This document shows positions 22,580-32,706 of a stretch of 64,000 bases of DNA, one piece after another. Below the pieces are notes generated by a model, which did no database searches, was not told the origin of the DNA, and saw nothing but the letters and a program-made list of their open reading frames with translations. Position 1 is the stretch's first letter; each line of letters begins with the position of its first letter. Location: assembly GCA_021186555.1 (NCBI GenBank), contig JAJKFL010000042.1, positions 10,470,781-10,534,780 on the forward strand, written 5' to 3'. Source of the DNA: Reticulitermes speratus. Taxonomy: Eukaryota > Arthropoda > Insecta > Blattodea > Rhinotermitidae. Position numbers and translations under genes: made by a program.

Positions 22580-23370
22580 TATTTATTACTGCAATTGGGT
22601 TTTCACCCGGTGGCAGTAGTCCTTACACTAGTACACACAATACAAATGGACATATAAATATACATAAAAATAACAATACAAAACAAACTATACACAATTA
22701 CAAAACAAAATACATACAGTAAATATAAGTACACACATTAGAACACCGTACACACATTACAAAAACATCCACACCTTACAAAAGCATCCACTCCTTACAA
22801 AAGCATCCACACCTTACAAAAACATCCATACCTTACAAATACATCCACACCTTACAAAAACACCCATACACATACAAAACAAAATACATACAGTAAATAC
22901 AAGTACACATATTAGAACCCCGTTCACACCTTACAAAAACACCCATACACATACAAAACAAAATACATACAGTAAATACAAGTACACATATTAGAACACC
23001 GTACACACCTTACAAAAACACCCATACACATACAAAACAAAATACATACAGTAAATACAAGTACACACATTAGAACACCGTACACACATTACAAAAACAT
23101 CCACACCTTACAAAAGCATCCACTCCTTACAAAAGCATCCACACCTTACAAAAACATCCACACCTTACAAATACATCCACACCTTACAACACCCATACAC
23201 ATAAAAAACAAAATACATACAGTAAATACAAATACACATATTAGAAAACCGTACGCACCTTACTAAAACACCCATACACATACAAAACAAAATACATACA
23301 GTAAACAAATTACATACAGTAAACAAAATACATACAGTAAATACAAGTACACATATTAGAACACCGTACA
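22529..23370 (-). mobile_element. LINE G copy, 3'UTR only, internally amplified
   Basis: Begins (this strand) with an ATT-repeat tail and the terminal hairpin block gcaattgggttttcacccgg, then the LINE G 3'UTR. The block acaaaacaaaatacatac recurs six times (about 22700-23300), alternating with aacatccacacctta-type units. No reverse transcriptase sequence is kept. The 202-codon minus frame at 23165-23773 is built from these repeats plus antisense SINE E. Confidence 0.85.
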
Positions 23371-23593
23371 CTGAACTGTTAAGATTTAGGTCTATGAAGT
23401 CACGTTCATCTTTATCTCGAAGATGCTGCTGGTTTTTCCATCTTTGTTTTGTCCCCCAGATCACGACGTCCGCTCGGAAGAAACTGGAAATCCCATAGTG
23501 GGAGACGATCTCTGTGCATTCTTGCCACACGTTTTCTCCACTTCTTTCGGTATTGAAACATACCTTCAAATACGTTGTACACTTGTAATATTT

Positions 23594-23865
23594 GGCGCCG
23601 AAATAGTCAGTATAGCGACTCGCTACGGGTTGGACGGTCCGGGGATCGTCTCCTGGCTGGGACGAGATTTTCCGCACCCATCCAGACTGGACTTGGGGCC
23701 TACCCAGACTCCTATACAATGGGTATCGGGATCTTTCCAGGGGGTAAAGCGGCCCAGGCATGGCGTTAACCATCGACGCCCATCTAGCGCCGAGGTTAAA
23801 GAAAGAGTCGAGTTATATCTCTACTCCCCGCCTGGGCCTTCCTGGCCTGTTCTAGGGTGAATTTT
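23594..23865 (+). mobile_element. SINE E
   Basis: The head begins ggcgccgaaatagtcag and has ggttggacggtccggggatcg. The body includes ttttccgcacccatccagac, tggggcctacccag, gggtaaagcggcc and cccatctagcgccgaggtta, and the end reads ctctactcccc. The B-box is degenerate. Frames 23423-23860 and 23575-23769 are artefacts of this SINE. Confidence 0.85.
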
Positions 23866-24651
23866 CCTTTTGTTCGTAATCTTTCACGGACGATTGACTT
23901 TCTTTGCTTCTCTAGCCTAATAGAACGTAAAGTGGCCTTATTAATCCCGTCCTTTATGTTTGTATTTGCTTACTTAATTTTCATTTAAAATCCAAACTTC
24001 GGAAGCATACCTTAGTGTTGCTTTGATGTGAAGCAGTGCATAAAGTAACCATAAATCATGACTATGTATTCTAACTTGACTGACAGCAGACAATGTTCAA
24101 TGCATAGCTCTAAGAACATTGTTTATGCGGATGATAAAGCCAGGAAATACTTTCATAAATCAAGAACTATATACGTGTTATGAGATTCGAACCACGTATT
24201 ACAGAATGGCTATCAGTTAACTTGACAAGCCCGACGCTCAGCTGATATCTGAGATTTCTGTGGTTACACAGATTTAGCATTCTGTTCGCTTCATATATTC
24301 ACATCATACTAATCGTACTAGCCCTCAGAATTATTACTGAAACAATCATGAACTAAGACGTTGCCAGGCTCTCTCTAATGGCCCCTTTGTATTAACTACA
24401 TCAAATACAGCGCCGAATATATATCCTGGGGCATTAAATGTTTCATGTGGAGTTAAGGAACCGCTTCGCTGACTCTGTGATTAGAAGAAATGAGAGAAAA
24501 TATGGCAATACTTGGTGAGTTTAGTGGTTTTACTAGTAGTTTACATTTGAACAACTATATTTTAAACTTCATTTACAAGTACAAAACTTACAAAGCATTG
24601 TAGAAGTGTATAAGCAATTCCATGTATTCAAGTTATTTTAGAAACAAAGAG
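23866..24651. other. No recognisable feature
   Basis: AT-rich, no repeat match. Confidence 0.4.
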
Positions 24652-24920
24652 ATGGTGCAGTGACTAGGCTACGGGCTGGTTTACTGAGAAACAATGGTTC
24701 GATTCCTGGTATGGACAAGAGGTTTGTCTTATCAAAAATGTCCACATCATGTCTGGGGTCATAACACACCCTCATTTAGTGGAGGCCAGACGCTACTTGT
24801 TCAAGGGTAAGTCGGTAGGGGCTTGAATGTGATCGCTCGCATCTACCTCTATTAAAGTTAGGAATGCGTGTACCTATATCTCCACTCCCCCATACGCCTT
24901 CATGGTGTGCTGCGTAATGT
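24652..24920 (+). repeat. SINE E-related element
   Basis: A-box-like gatggtgcagtgactagg and gctacgggctgg, B-box aatggttcgattcctgg (24689-24705), a body that differs from E, and an end with ctatatctccactcccc as in E. Probably a sister family with the same ends. Confidence 0.6.
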
Positions 24921-25079
24921 AATGCAGTGACACCTTTAAGTTTTAGTAGCTCAGCTAGTCAAGATTCTCCCCACTTGGATAATACCAGAATTTTTTACAG
25001 TGGTTAAAAGGGCCGTATTCTAAACCCTGTTCTAAACTTGTTAAATTCAGACCACGCTCTCAAAATGTATTTATTTAAA

Positions 25080-25230
25080 ACTTGTTATGTATTAACATTA
25101 TTATTATTATTATTATTAATTTATTATAATATAATTTATAATATAATTTATTATAATATAATTTATAATATAATTTATTATACATTCATAAACTAGAATT
25201 GAATTGAATTGAATTATTATTATCCCTCCA
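25080..25230. repeat. AT-rich simple and tandem repeats
   Basis: (TTA)n, then about four units built on ataatataatttat, then three gaattgaatt-type units and (TTA)n. Confidence 0.85.
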
Positions 25231-25251
25231 TTTAGACAAGAGGCCGGGATA

Positions 25252-25530
25252 GTGTAGTCGGTATAACAACTCGTTACGGGCTGGACGTTCTGGTGTTCTA
25301 GTCCCGGTGTGGGCGCGATTTTCCGCACTCGTCCAGACCGGCCCTGGGGTCTACCCAGCCTCCTGTACAACGGATACCGTGTCTCTTTCCCAGGGGTAAA
25401 CCTGCCTGTGCATGGCGTTTACCATCCACTCCCATCTAGCGCCGAGTTTAAGAATGAGTGGAGCTATACCTCTACTCCCCCTCTGGGCCCTCATAACCTG
25501 TTATAGGGTGAAAACTTTACCTTTACCTTA
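25252..25530 (+). mobile_element. SINE E, best-preserved copy
   Basis: The head is ggccgggatagtgtagtcgg, cgttacgggctggacg and ttctagtcccgg. The body is intact to ctctactccccctctgggcc, and the end is ctttacctttacctta (TTTACC repeats, as in SINE D). Its 3' end abuts the 3' tail of the LINE G copy, tail to tail. Frames 25309-25506 and 25412-25636 are spurious. Confidence 0.88.
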
Positions 25531-25567
25531 CTTATTTTTATTATTATTATTACTTACTGCAATTGGG

Positions 25568-25861
25568 TTTTCACCCGGTGGCAGTAGTCCTTACACTAGT
25601 ACACACAATACAAATGTTTTCACCCGGTGGCAGTAGTCCTTACACTAGTACACACAATACAAATGTTTTCACCCGGTGGCAGTAGTCCTTACACTAGTAC
25701 ACACAATACAAATGTTTTCACCCGGTGGCAGTAGTCCTTACACTAGTACACACAATACAAATGTTTTCACCCGGTGGCAGTAGTCCTTACACTAGTACAC
25801 ACAATACAAATGTTTTCACCCGGTGGCAGTAGTCCTTACACTAGTACACACAATACAAATG
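25568..25861 (-). repeat. 49-bp tandem array in the LINE 3' end, 6 units
   Basis: Near-identical 49-bp units with cacccgg starting at 25572, 25621, 25670, 25719, 25768 and 25817. Each unit carries the conserved 3' block of the element (tcacccggtggcagtagtcc). The other LINE G copies have one unit (22.6 kb) or a degenerate pair (2.2 kb). Confidence 0.95.
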
Positions 25862-26352
25862 GACATATAAATATACATAAAAGTAACAATACAATACAAA
25901 CTATACACAATTACAAAACAAAATACATACAGTAAATACAAGTACACACATTAGAACACCATTCACACATTACAAAAAACATCCACACCTTAACAAAAAC
26001 ATCCACTCCTTAACAAAAACATCCACACCTTACAAAAACACCCACACACAATACAAACAAAACACACGCACATTACAAAAAACAACCCCACAAATTAAAT
26101 AATACAAAAACATCAAAACACACATACTGCAAAAAGAAAGAGTTGTTAAGCCTAACCTAAAACCTAACGTAAATGAATCAGAGTTAAAAGTAATTTCGTA
26201 TACCAAGCAATGAGTCAAACACTATACAAAAATAAAATTCCATGTTTTCAAAAAATGATACACACACATTTCAACTGCACCATCACTTCACTACGCTTAT
26301 ATACACATCACGGCATTCCCCGTTTTGCCTCCCTTTACTTCACTTCACTTCA

Positions 26353-26465
26353 CTTCACTTCACTGTATTATTAGATATTTTTCCCCACCCTCTATACCCT
26401 TCACTTCACTTCACTGTATTAATAGATATTTTTCCCCACCCTCTATACCCTTCACTTCACTTCAC
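26353..26465 (-). repeat. Duplicated 57-bp unit and (TTCAC)n just after the LINE stop codon
   Basis: Two copies of a unit with gatatttttccccaccctct, each flanked by cttcacttcact runs. Part of the 3'UTR. The TGA stop (26452-26454) lies inside the last run. Confidence 0.85.
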
Positions 26466-28152
26466 TTATCACTTTCCTAACCCTCTTCCTAAAAATACTC
26501 GGCTTACAAGGGAAAGTCCCTAAAGCATCTGCAGGTAGTTTGTTCCAGAGTTGGATGGTCCTATTTACAAAGGAGAATTTTCCGATATCCGTCCTTTGCT
26601 TCCTGTTCCTAATTTTCCGATTATGATCAACCCTGCTCAGATAGTGTGGCCTTTGTAGTCTGTCACCTATAGCCTTCCAAGCCCGTTCGCCAGTGTATGC
26701 TTTGAAGAGAGCACATAAGCGTGCCGTCTTTCTGCGCTGCGCCAAAGTTTCCCAGTTCAAATCGGTCGTACAATTTGCAAATTTAGCCGCTTTCTGTTGT
26801 ACCCGGTCTAACGCATTTATCTGTCCCTCCCTGTATGGATCCCAGCACGCAGCCCCATACTCAAGAATCGGACGCACTAGTGACGTGTAGGCTAAGCTTT
26901 TAGTATTACTATTTCCCTTTTTGAGAATACGCATTATGAAATGAAGTGCCTTCCAAGCTTTTCTCACCGTGTAATTTACTTGGTCAGCCCAGCTTAAATC
27001 GCTGCGTAAGATTATTCCCAAGTATTTACAACTGCTCACTTCTGGAATTAATTCGTCCCGTAAAGAGTAACTTAGTGGATCCTTCGCCCGGGCTCTCGTG
27101 AAACTAACTGCCTTACTTTTACCTGCATTTATTTTCATCTCATTTTCTACCGCCCACTCCCCCAGTCTGTCCAGATCTATCTGCAACGTTTTTATGTCAT
27201 TTTTATTTACAATTTTCCTATATATTACACAGTCGTCTGCGAAAAGTCTAATAGTTGAGTCAATGTTTCTCCAAATGTCATTAACGTACGCTAGAAACAG
27301 AAGTGGGCCCAATACACTTCCTTGCGGTACACCTGACGTTACTCTGACCTCCTCTGATAATTGCCCTCCTACCCTGACTCTCTGCGTACGACCCAAAAGG
27401 AATTCTCTTATCCATACAACTACCCTAAAATCCACGCCCGAGGCCGCAATTTTCGCAAGCAGCCGATCATGAGGAACTAAATCGAAAGCCTTCGAAAAAT
27501 CTATTACAATAGCGTCTACCCTGTATCCGTTATCCAGAGAGTCGGCAATGTCCTGGCAAACCGTGATTACTTGACTTTCACACGAATATCCTGGCCTGAA
27601 ACCGTGTTGACCCTCGTATAACCAATCATTTTTATCCCAGACCTGCCTTAGATACGATGCTATAACGTGCTCCATTTGCTTGCAGACCACCGAGGTTAAG
27701 CTGACTGGTCTATAATTCGTGACTAGCGATCTGTCACCCCCCTTGTAAATAGGAACCACTATGGCTCTTTTCCAATCACTTGGGATAGTAGCATTATTAA
27801 TTGTTACGTCCAGTAATCGCGCAAGGTATGGAATCATGGCTTCCCCACCCAGTTTCAGAATTTCGCCAGAAATGCCGTCTGGCCCTATTGATTTGTTTTT
27901 CCCGATGGCTGCTAACCTTTTCCTAATGGTTTTAGTACTAATTGCGAAGGGTTCACCTGAGTTAGAACATTCTATTTGCTGGATGTTACGCTCCCAACTG
28001 AATACAGAAGAATAATAGAAATTTAGAGAGTTAGCCTTTTCTATCGAATCTATAATAAGACGTCCATTACAATCTTTAATTGCAGGAATACAAAGTACGT
28101 AGTCCAGGCTCTCTTCCCTTCTAGCATGTCGGGTAAAATTTTGTATTAATTT
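26452..28152 (-). CDS. Reverse transcriptase of LINE G, N-terminally truncated
   Basis: Open for 566 codons plus TGA. The first internal ATG is at 27837 (461 aa), but 105 in-frame codons upstream still read as coding (for example KSIGPDGISGEILKLGGEAM), so 27837 is not the original start. Counted from that ATG: NYRPVSLTS near residue 41, DFSKAFD at 113-119, SGVPQGSVLGPLLF at 168-181, the catalytic FADD at 199-202, YLGI near 270, and a C-terminal WNKLP region near 430. No endonuclease, zinc knuckle or RNase H domain. The intact catalytic motifs and long frame suggest a fairly recent insertion. Expression is not expected, since the 5' end with any promoter is absent. Confidence 0.9.
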   Translation of the reverse strand, partial: KLIQNFTRHARREESLDYVLCIPAIKDCNGRLIIDSIEKANSLNFYYSSVFSWERNIQQIECSNSGEPFAISTKTIRKRLAAIGKNKSIGPDGISGEILKLGGEAMIPYLARLLDVTINNATIPSDWKRAIVVPIYKGGDRSLVTNYRPVSLTSVVCKQMEHVIASYLRQVWDKNDWLYEGQHGFRPGYSCESQVITVCQDIADSLDNGYRVDAIVIDFSKAFDLVPHDRLLAKIAASGVDFRVVVWIREFLLGRTQRVRVGGQLSEEVRVTSGVPQGSVLGPLLFLAYVNDIWRNIDSTIRLFADDCVIYRKIVNKNDIKTLQIDLDRLGEWAVENEMKINAGKSKAVSFTRARAKDPLSYSLRDELIPEVSSCKYLGIILRSDLSWADQVNYTVRKAWKALHFIMRILKKGNSNTKSLAYTSLVRPILEYGAACWDPYREGQINALDRVQQKAAKFANCTTDLNWETLAQRRKTARLCALFKAYTGERAWKAIGDRLQRPHYLSRVDHNRKIRNRKQRTDIGKFSFVNRTIQLWNKLPADALGTFPCKPSIFRKRVRKVISEVK

Positions 28153-28904
28153 CTATTTTCCCTATTCATGCTACCTGTCCAGCCTATTATTTATATTTGA
28201 TCAGAAGCAGATATTACGAAGCTCCTCATTATTCAATTTCTTCCATCGTAAACTCGGTAGTGTGCTTATTTTATTTAGGCCATACAGCACTTCTTTATAC
28301 GCTAGTCACAGCACCATGTTCTTTTCTGTCATGTCCTTAAAATATAACCCTGCATATACACGACAGCAGAAAGCAGAAGGAAAACCACAGAAAGCACACA
28401 GACATACAGACACAGACAAAGACACACACTCATTCCGAAAAGTTTCCATTGAACTCGTTTTGATGTCTTACGCAGTACCATAAAGGTAACTCAAGCCAGA
28501 TCCGTATAATAAAACATCCTTGCTGGAGACTGGAATCTACAGCTCCAGGGTGTTAAGAACGAAGAGGAGGCCATTGAACCGGTATAAAGTAGAGGTCATT
28601 ATGCTATGCGATAGTGACCTTCAAGAAGGGAGAAGGCTCACCCCACGCACTGATAGATGGTCAAAGGCGTGGTTTGAAGTCACTTGCAACGTTGTTACCA
28701 GGATTTGTAAACCATCGATCTCTGACTTACATGTTCTTTGTCCGTACAGTTCTGACTTCCCTTTCAGCATGCCTACAGTTGCTGTCTGCATTACGCAAGC
28801 ATTAATGTGATTGTGAATTAACAAACAGAAATGCCGCCAAGTGTTGCGTGCGGTTCATGAGTACGAAGTGTGATAATTAAATATGAGGACTGACTTTGCG
28901 TTAC
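28153..28904. other. No recognisable feature
   Basis: Frames at 28262, 28520 and 28614 are unrecognised. No repeat match. Confidence 0.35.
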
Positions 28905-29045
28905 AGTACACAATACGTGCTTTAACGTGGGATGTGTGGTTCTCACGACGGTGACTATGTACACTGGATTCTTGGACGTGACAGCCTGTAATGTTATATG
29001 TAAGTACCAATGTTTCGGAGGAGCGTGATGACTCCATTTTTACGG
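28905..29045 (-). repeat. Family F repeat (PLE-like)
   Basis: The minus strand has ATGGAG (stem II arm GGAG), loop, CTCC, GAAAC (29012-29016), then attggtacttacatataac and gtcaccgtcgtgagaacc. The 5' part of the core (CTGANGA) is lost. The chance peptide MESSRSSETLVLTY, with HRRENHTSH, is the usual family F translation. Confidence 0.6.
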
Positions 29046-29094
29046 TAGAATATTTCCTTACTTTTCTCCCAGAATCGTTCTAGACTTTTGGAGA

Positions 29095-29190
29095 ATAGAA
29101 ACACTTCCTGCTACTGCCAGATATCGACTCCTGAATCCTCCAGTCCACAACTTAAGTCACTATACCTACTGAGCTATCCCGGTTGCCAAA
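29095..29190 (-). repeat. SINE E-like head fragment
   Basis: The minus strand reads aaccgggatagctcagtagg and tatagtgact, then ggactggagg, matching the tRNA-like start of family E (gccgggatagtgtagtcgg). Not a tRNA gene: the 3' half does not fold as a tRNA. Confidence 0.5.
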
Positions 29191-29425
29191 TTTGTTTCTT
29201 ATTATGTAATTTATTATTATTATCATCTAAGTTCTGTCAGGGTATTAGATTTCTGCCCCAGTACTTCTGTTATATTGTTTTACCACATATGTGTTTATTT
29301 CTTTAGTGTTTTGTCTTGTGTATTTGTAATGTTTTGTATTTTGTTTGTGCTTTTGTGCTGGCTTTGTAATTGGCACTTGTGCTGTTAAGTCTGCACGTTA
29401 GTACATACACATTGAATTGAATTGA
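29191..29425 (+). repeat. Possible LINE or SINE tail with GAATT repeats
   Basis: T/G-rich stretch ending in attgaattgaattgaatt, similar to the repeats at 25198-25218. Origin not resolved. Confidence 0.25.
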
Positions 29426-29965
29426 ATTAACATAATTCATAACTTAATAAAGGTCTAATACATCACAGAATTTTACCTTTTGTGTTGTTTATGATATATA
29501 TATATATATTACATGAATTAAAATTTTAAAAATATAATTCCGTATATTCGTCTAATATCCCTACAACACCGACATGACCTATAAAGGTCTCACTCTGTGA
29601 CATTTTCCAGCTGTGTCAAACGTCATTACAAGTTTATTTTCTGATGTTGAACACTAGATGGTATCACTTGTTCGTGATGTCACGTACCGTGACCATGCAA
29701 CATGATAATTACACATTATGTTCGCACGAACTGCGTGAAATAAACAGCGGACATGCAAAGAACAAAAGCATACAAAATGAATGTTACACTCTACGCCGTC
29801 CTTATCTGAGAATCCGCTATTATTACGACCTTCGGCCAGATATTTACTCAAATTAAATTTCAACGCGCATTAAAAGTCTACATGAAACTGTATTAACAAT
29901 AAATACCAACTAGCCGAATCAATTGAAAAAGTATATATTGGCCCATTTCTAGAAACTGATGTCTC
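29426..29965. other. No recognisable feature
   Basis: Short (AT)n at 29499-29510; nothing else. Confidence 0.35.
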
Positions 29966-30045
29966 TCAGCTGGTCACAAAGTTCTCCGCCTTCGTAGGAT
30001 CCGAAGTTTCATTGCCGTCTTTACAACATATGTCTACGGGCCGTA
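29966..30045 (-). repeat. LINE H tail fragment
   Basis: The block ctcagctggtcacaaagttc, then gatccgaagtttcattgccg and caca-type residues, matches 35455-35520, 58590-58650 and 60480-60540. Confidence 0.55.
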
Positions 30046-30264
30046 TGGAAAACAATAAACGAAGGTGCCATAATTGCAGCTGTGGAAAGAGAGACGTGTA
30101 GAGATTCAGACATACCATCGCGCGAGATTTGAGCCTATCCTAACCAACGTTCCTCTAAGTGCGTTTTCACAATTACTTGCATCTATATCACTATTCACGG
30201 AGGGCACATCTGTACCCAGAAAATCGTCTCCTACGGACGCAAATTTGAGAATGAGTAAATCAGC

Positions 30265-30545
30265 ACACTGCGGAAGAGCTTTCTTATACAAAATTCGGTA
30301 GACAGACAAAGCGTATTTTACGGACGAGGTAGTGTTCAACTCTAAAAGACTCACCTCTGGGAACGGGACAATCTTCAGGCCATCCCCGAACATGGGCATC
30401 AAGCCCACTCCAGCCTCAACGTTGGGGCTGGTAACATCGGGGACATTATCGTGCGCTCCTATCTGCTACACGACAGGAAAATGACAAAAGGCTATAATAA
30501 TTTTCTGCCTTGGAATGGATAGAGACCCTTTTGAACACCTGATGT
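30265..30545 (+). pseudogene. DDE transposase relic (Tc1/mariner-like)
   Basis: The frame gives RAFLYKIR-stop-TDKAYFTDEVVFNSKRLTSG, where FTDE matches the first catalytic aspartate block of IS630/Tc1/mariner DDE transposases. After a frameshift near 30390 it continues SLNVGAGNIGDIIVRSYLL, matching the NVWAG.IGD...GPYLLP block of these enzymes. One stop (30299-30301), at least one frameshift, no terminal repeats recognised. Inactive. Confidence 0.65.
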
Positions 30546-31030
30546 AAACAAGAGGCGCCTACGATTTGATCATCAGATACCTTGCACTATTTGACGGTTG
30601 CGTGTGTTTCGAGAACTAAAGGTCTTAGCACATATGTTGTTTAATATTTTCGACTGACATTTTTAAAAAAGAATCGCAACAGGAAGGATTTTGAGTAGAT
30701 TTATTTTCACCCTACCTTTTTAAATTATATAATATCCTTGGTTTGAGATTAAGTGCACGAGTCATACCAGGGGTTTGATATTTACGATGTAGCTTGGGTT
30801 TTTGGTTTTCATGAAAAAAAAAATTGTTACGACGGGATGACCAGGTGGCTGCAGTCAGACAAATGGAACTAAACCTTGGCTAGCTCCCAGTTTAGGATAG
30901 GCGGCATTAACGCTTGGTTTGTGAGTGGGGTCGCACCCTTATTAGAATTAACATGAACAATAAGTCAGGCACGGCACAAGGCCAAATTTTAGTGTATATA
31001 AGATATAAACATATATAATTTACTTAATAT
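30546..31030. other. No recognisable feature
   Basis: No gene or repeat match. Confidence 0.35.
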
Positions 31031-31240
31031 TTAAAGTGGCTCAGAATATATAACAAAATGAGAGGAAGTGGAAGGGATGTGAAAGGAGCCTAATTTGAGA
31101 TACAACTCAGGCATTTGCCTGGAAGCACTGAGAAAAATCACGAAGTTTGTCATTGCAGGCTGAGATTCAAACCCGACCTTATCCATTACGCAGTTTTTCA
31201 CAACTCTACTCAAGTATCCACGCCGATGTTTTCCTATCAT
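31031..31240 (-). repeat. SINE J (candidate), copy 2
   Basis: The minus strand has gtcgggtttgaatctcagcc (B-box-like), cttcgtgatttttctcagtg and cttccaggcaaatgcctgag. It is collinear with 20440-20595. Confidence 0.55.
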
Positions 31241-31679
31241 TTATCTGTGTCTTAATTTTTATTTCGCTCGATTGTCATGCTACTTCATATTCCACAGTAT
31301 TGCCTTAGCGAGAGTTTCATTTTCCGATAATATGTAACTACAAAAAATATGACGTCATTTATAAGTGTCACTGTAAATCCTTAGGCCAAGAAGTTATCTG
31401 GAGATTCTGAGGTACAAGAACGAAAATCGTCTGTACTAATAAGTGCCAATATCAATTCGCACTCAAATCCTTCAATTTATTAAACAAAAAACATTTTAGT
31501 TCAGAACATATGGAAATAAACACATACATGATACCGAAAGCACGTTTGACCTTATAAAAAAGAACACAAACGTGAAGACTTAAAGTACTTATATAATTTT
31601 GATATCATTCCAATTCATCAGTATGTTTAAAATAGCTAATAAGTACTAACATTGATTTCAGGCTTCCGCCGCGATATTG
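31241..31679. other. No recognisable feature
   Basis: AT-rich. Confidence 0.35.
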
Positions 31680-31745
31680 ATGAGATCTGGGTAAACAATT
31701 ACCACACGACGCCGCGTAATACCCCAGAAGAGCGCAGAGCTAATA
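31680..31745 (+). repeat. Family F 3' block
   Basis: gtaaacaattaccacacgac, gccgcgtaa and accccagaagagcgcag match the F copies at 12.6 and 18.5 kb. The hammerhead-like part is absent, replaced by unrelated sequence. Confidence 0.65.
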
Positions 31746-31824
31746 AATATTGATAAGCAAATAACAGTTTAAGTTATTTAGTGTATTCATTTTTGAAATG
31801 TCAACACAAATGTAAACTTCAGTA

Positions 31825-31885
31825 GACTTAGACAGCCACGTGAAGATGGCCTGATCTGGTCGAAACATGTTAAAGCTTTCATCAA
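31825..31885 (+). repeat. PLE-like hammerhead-type motif (copy d)
   Basis: GTGAAGA (31840-31846; first core base G instead of C), T, GGCC, loop TGATCT, GGTC, GAAAC (31862-31866), ATGTTAA. Stem II pairs fully if one G-U is allowed. Confidence 0.5.
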
Positions 31886-32451
31886 GGATTGGTAACTTAT
31901 ATGAATGCATGGCTGTTACCTGTTATCGACGTCATTAACTCAGTAACTGATCCAGCATCATTTAAAAAAATAAATATTTAGTAATTTATTTTACTATGCT
32001 GTCATCAGCACCTCAAAATATACAACATCGAAATTTAGGGTGAATGACGGCTGACGAATTAAAAAAAATAGCAATAAATCGACCGTAGCCAAATCTGAGA
32101 TTTTACCCCTGTGATTGCGCCGAGGTACTGAGATAGACTACGATAATCCTCATCATGATAACCGGTGCTCCGGCCCAAAATCGAAGGCGGGATCTCCGAA
32201 AAACAAGTAAAACACGTTACCACTACACATACCTCTTCAGTTAATGACCCTAATTGGCTCTCCTGTTTTTAATTACAATCTGGAACTTCAGACGCTGAAT
32301 ACACAGTCCAACAGACATGAACTATTACAAAAGTGTTCCAGGCACAAGACTAATCATAAAGCACACAAAGATAATTTTAGAGTCACTACATGCCATTGGG
32401 CTGATCCCGGGAGGTTCGGAGATTCTAGGTGTTTGATTTCAATTTCCTGAT
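31886..32451. other. No recognisable feature
   Basis: No gene or repeat match. Confidence 0.35.
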
Positions 32452-32706
32452 TCTAAGGCGCAGGTCTGTGGCCGCCCGATTATTGGGATTGCGAGTTCGA
32501 ATCCCGCTGAGGGCATGGATGTTAGTCTCTTGTGTTTGCTGCGTGTAGTATAGGTAGCGGTCTCTGCGACGAGCTGATCACTCGTTCAGAGGTGTCCTAA
32601 CGGATGTGTTTGTTTGTGTGTATGTATGTAATTGTGTGTGATCTGGAAAACTCAACAATGAGGTGGCCTGGGCCCGACTTGGTCTGTTGCGCCACAGAAA
32701 AAAAAA
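32452..32706 (+). mobile_element. SINE A, 5' head shortened
   Basis: Starts at tctaaggcgcaggtctgtgg (first bases of the head lost). B-box gagttcgaatccc, a body with an internal TG-rich expansion near 32605-32640, and tail type 1 (ggcctgggcccg...ctgttgcgcca) with an A-run. Confidence 0.82.

Larger units (their letters stand above)
25531..28152 (-). mobile_element. LINE G, 5'-truncated non-LTR retrotransposon
   Basis: Minus-strand element: reverse transcriptase frame (28152-26452), a 0.9-kb 3'UTR rich in tandem repeats, a terminal hairpin block (cccggtgg...gggt) and an ATT/TAA tail at 25531-25554. The 5' part (ORF1, endonuclease) is missing, and the frame is cut by a TAG just upstream of 28152. 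Two 3'UTR-only copies (1.85 and 22.5 kb) show the family moves by truncated reverse transcription. Clade is uncertain: RT motifs fit the jockey/CR1 group. A TAA-type tail is also known from the I group, but no RNase H is seen. Confidence 0.88.

Noticed and set aside
23165-23860. 202-codon minus and 145-codon plus frames
   Set aside because: Both are read through the LINE G 3'UTR tandem repeats and a SINE E; the minus frame has low-complexity V/C/I/F repeats.
25568-25861. CRISPR-like or satellite array independent of the LINE
   Set aside because: Each 49-bp unit is the LINE G 3' end block, in register with the 3'UTR.
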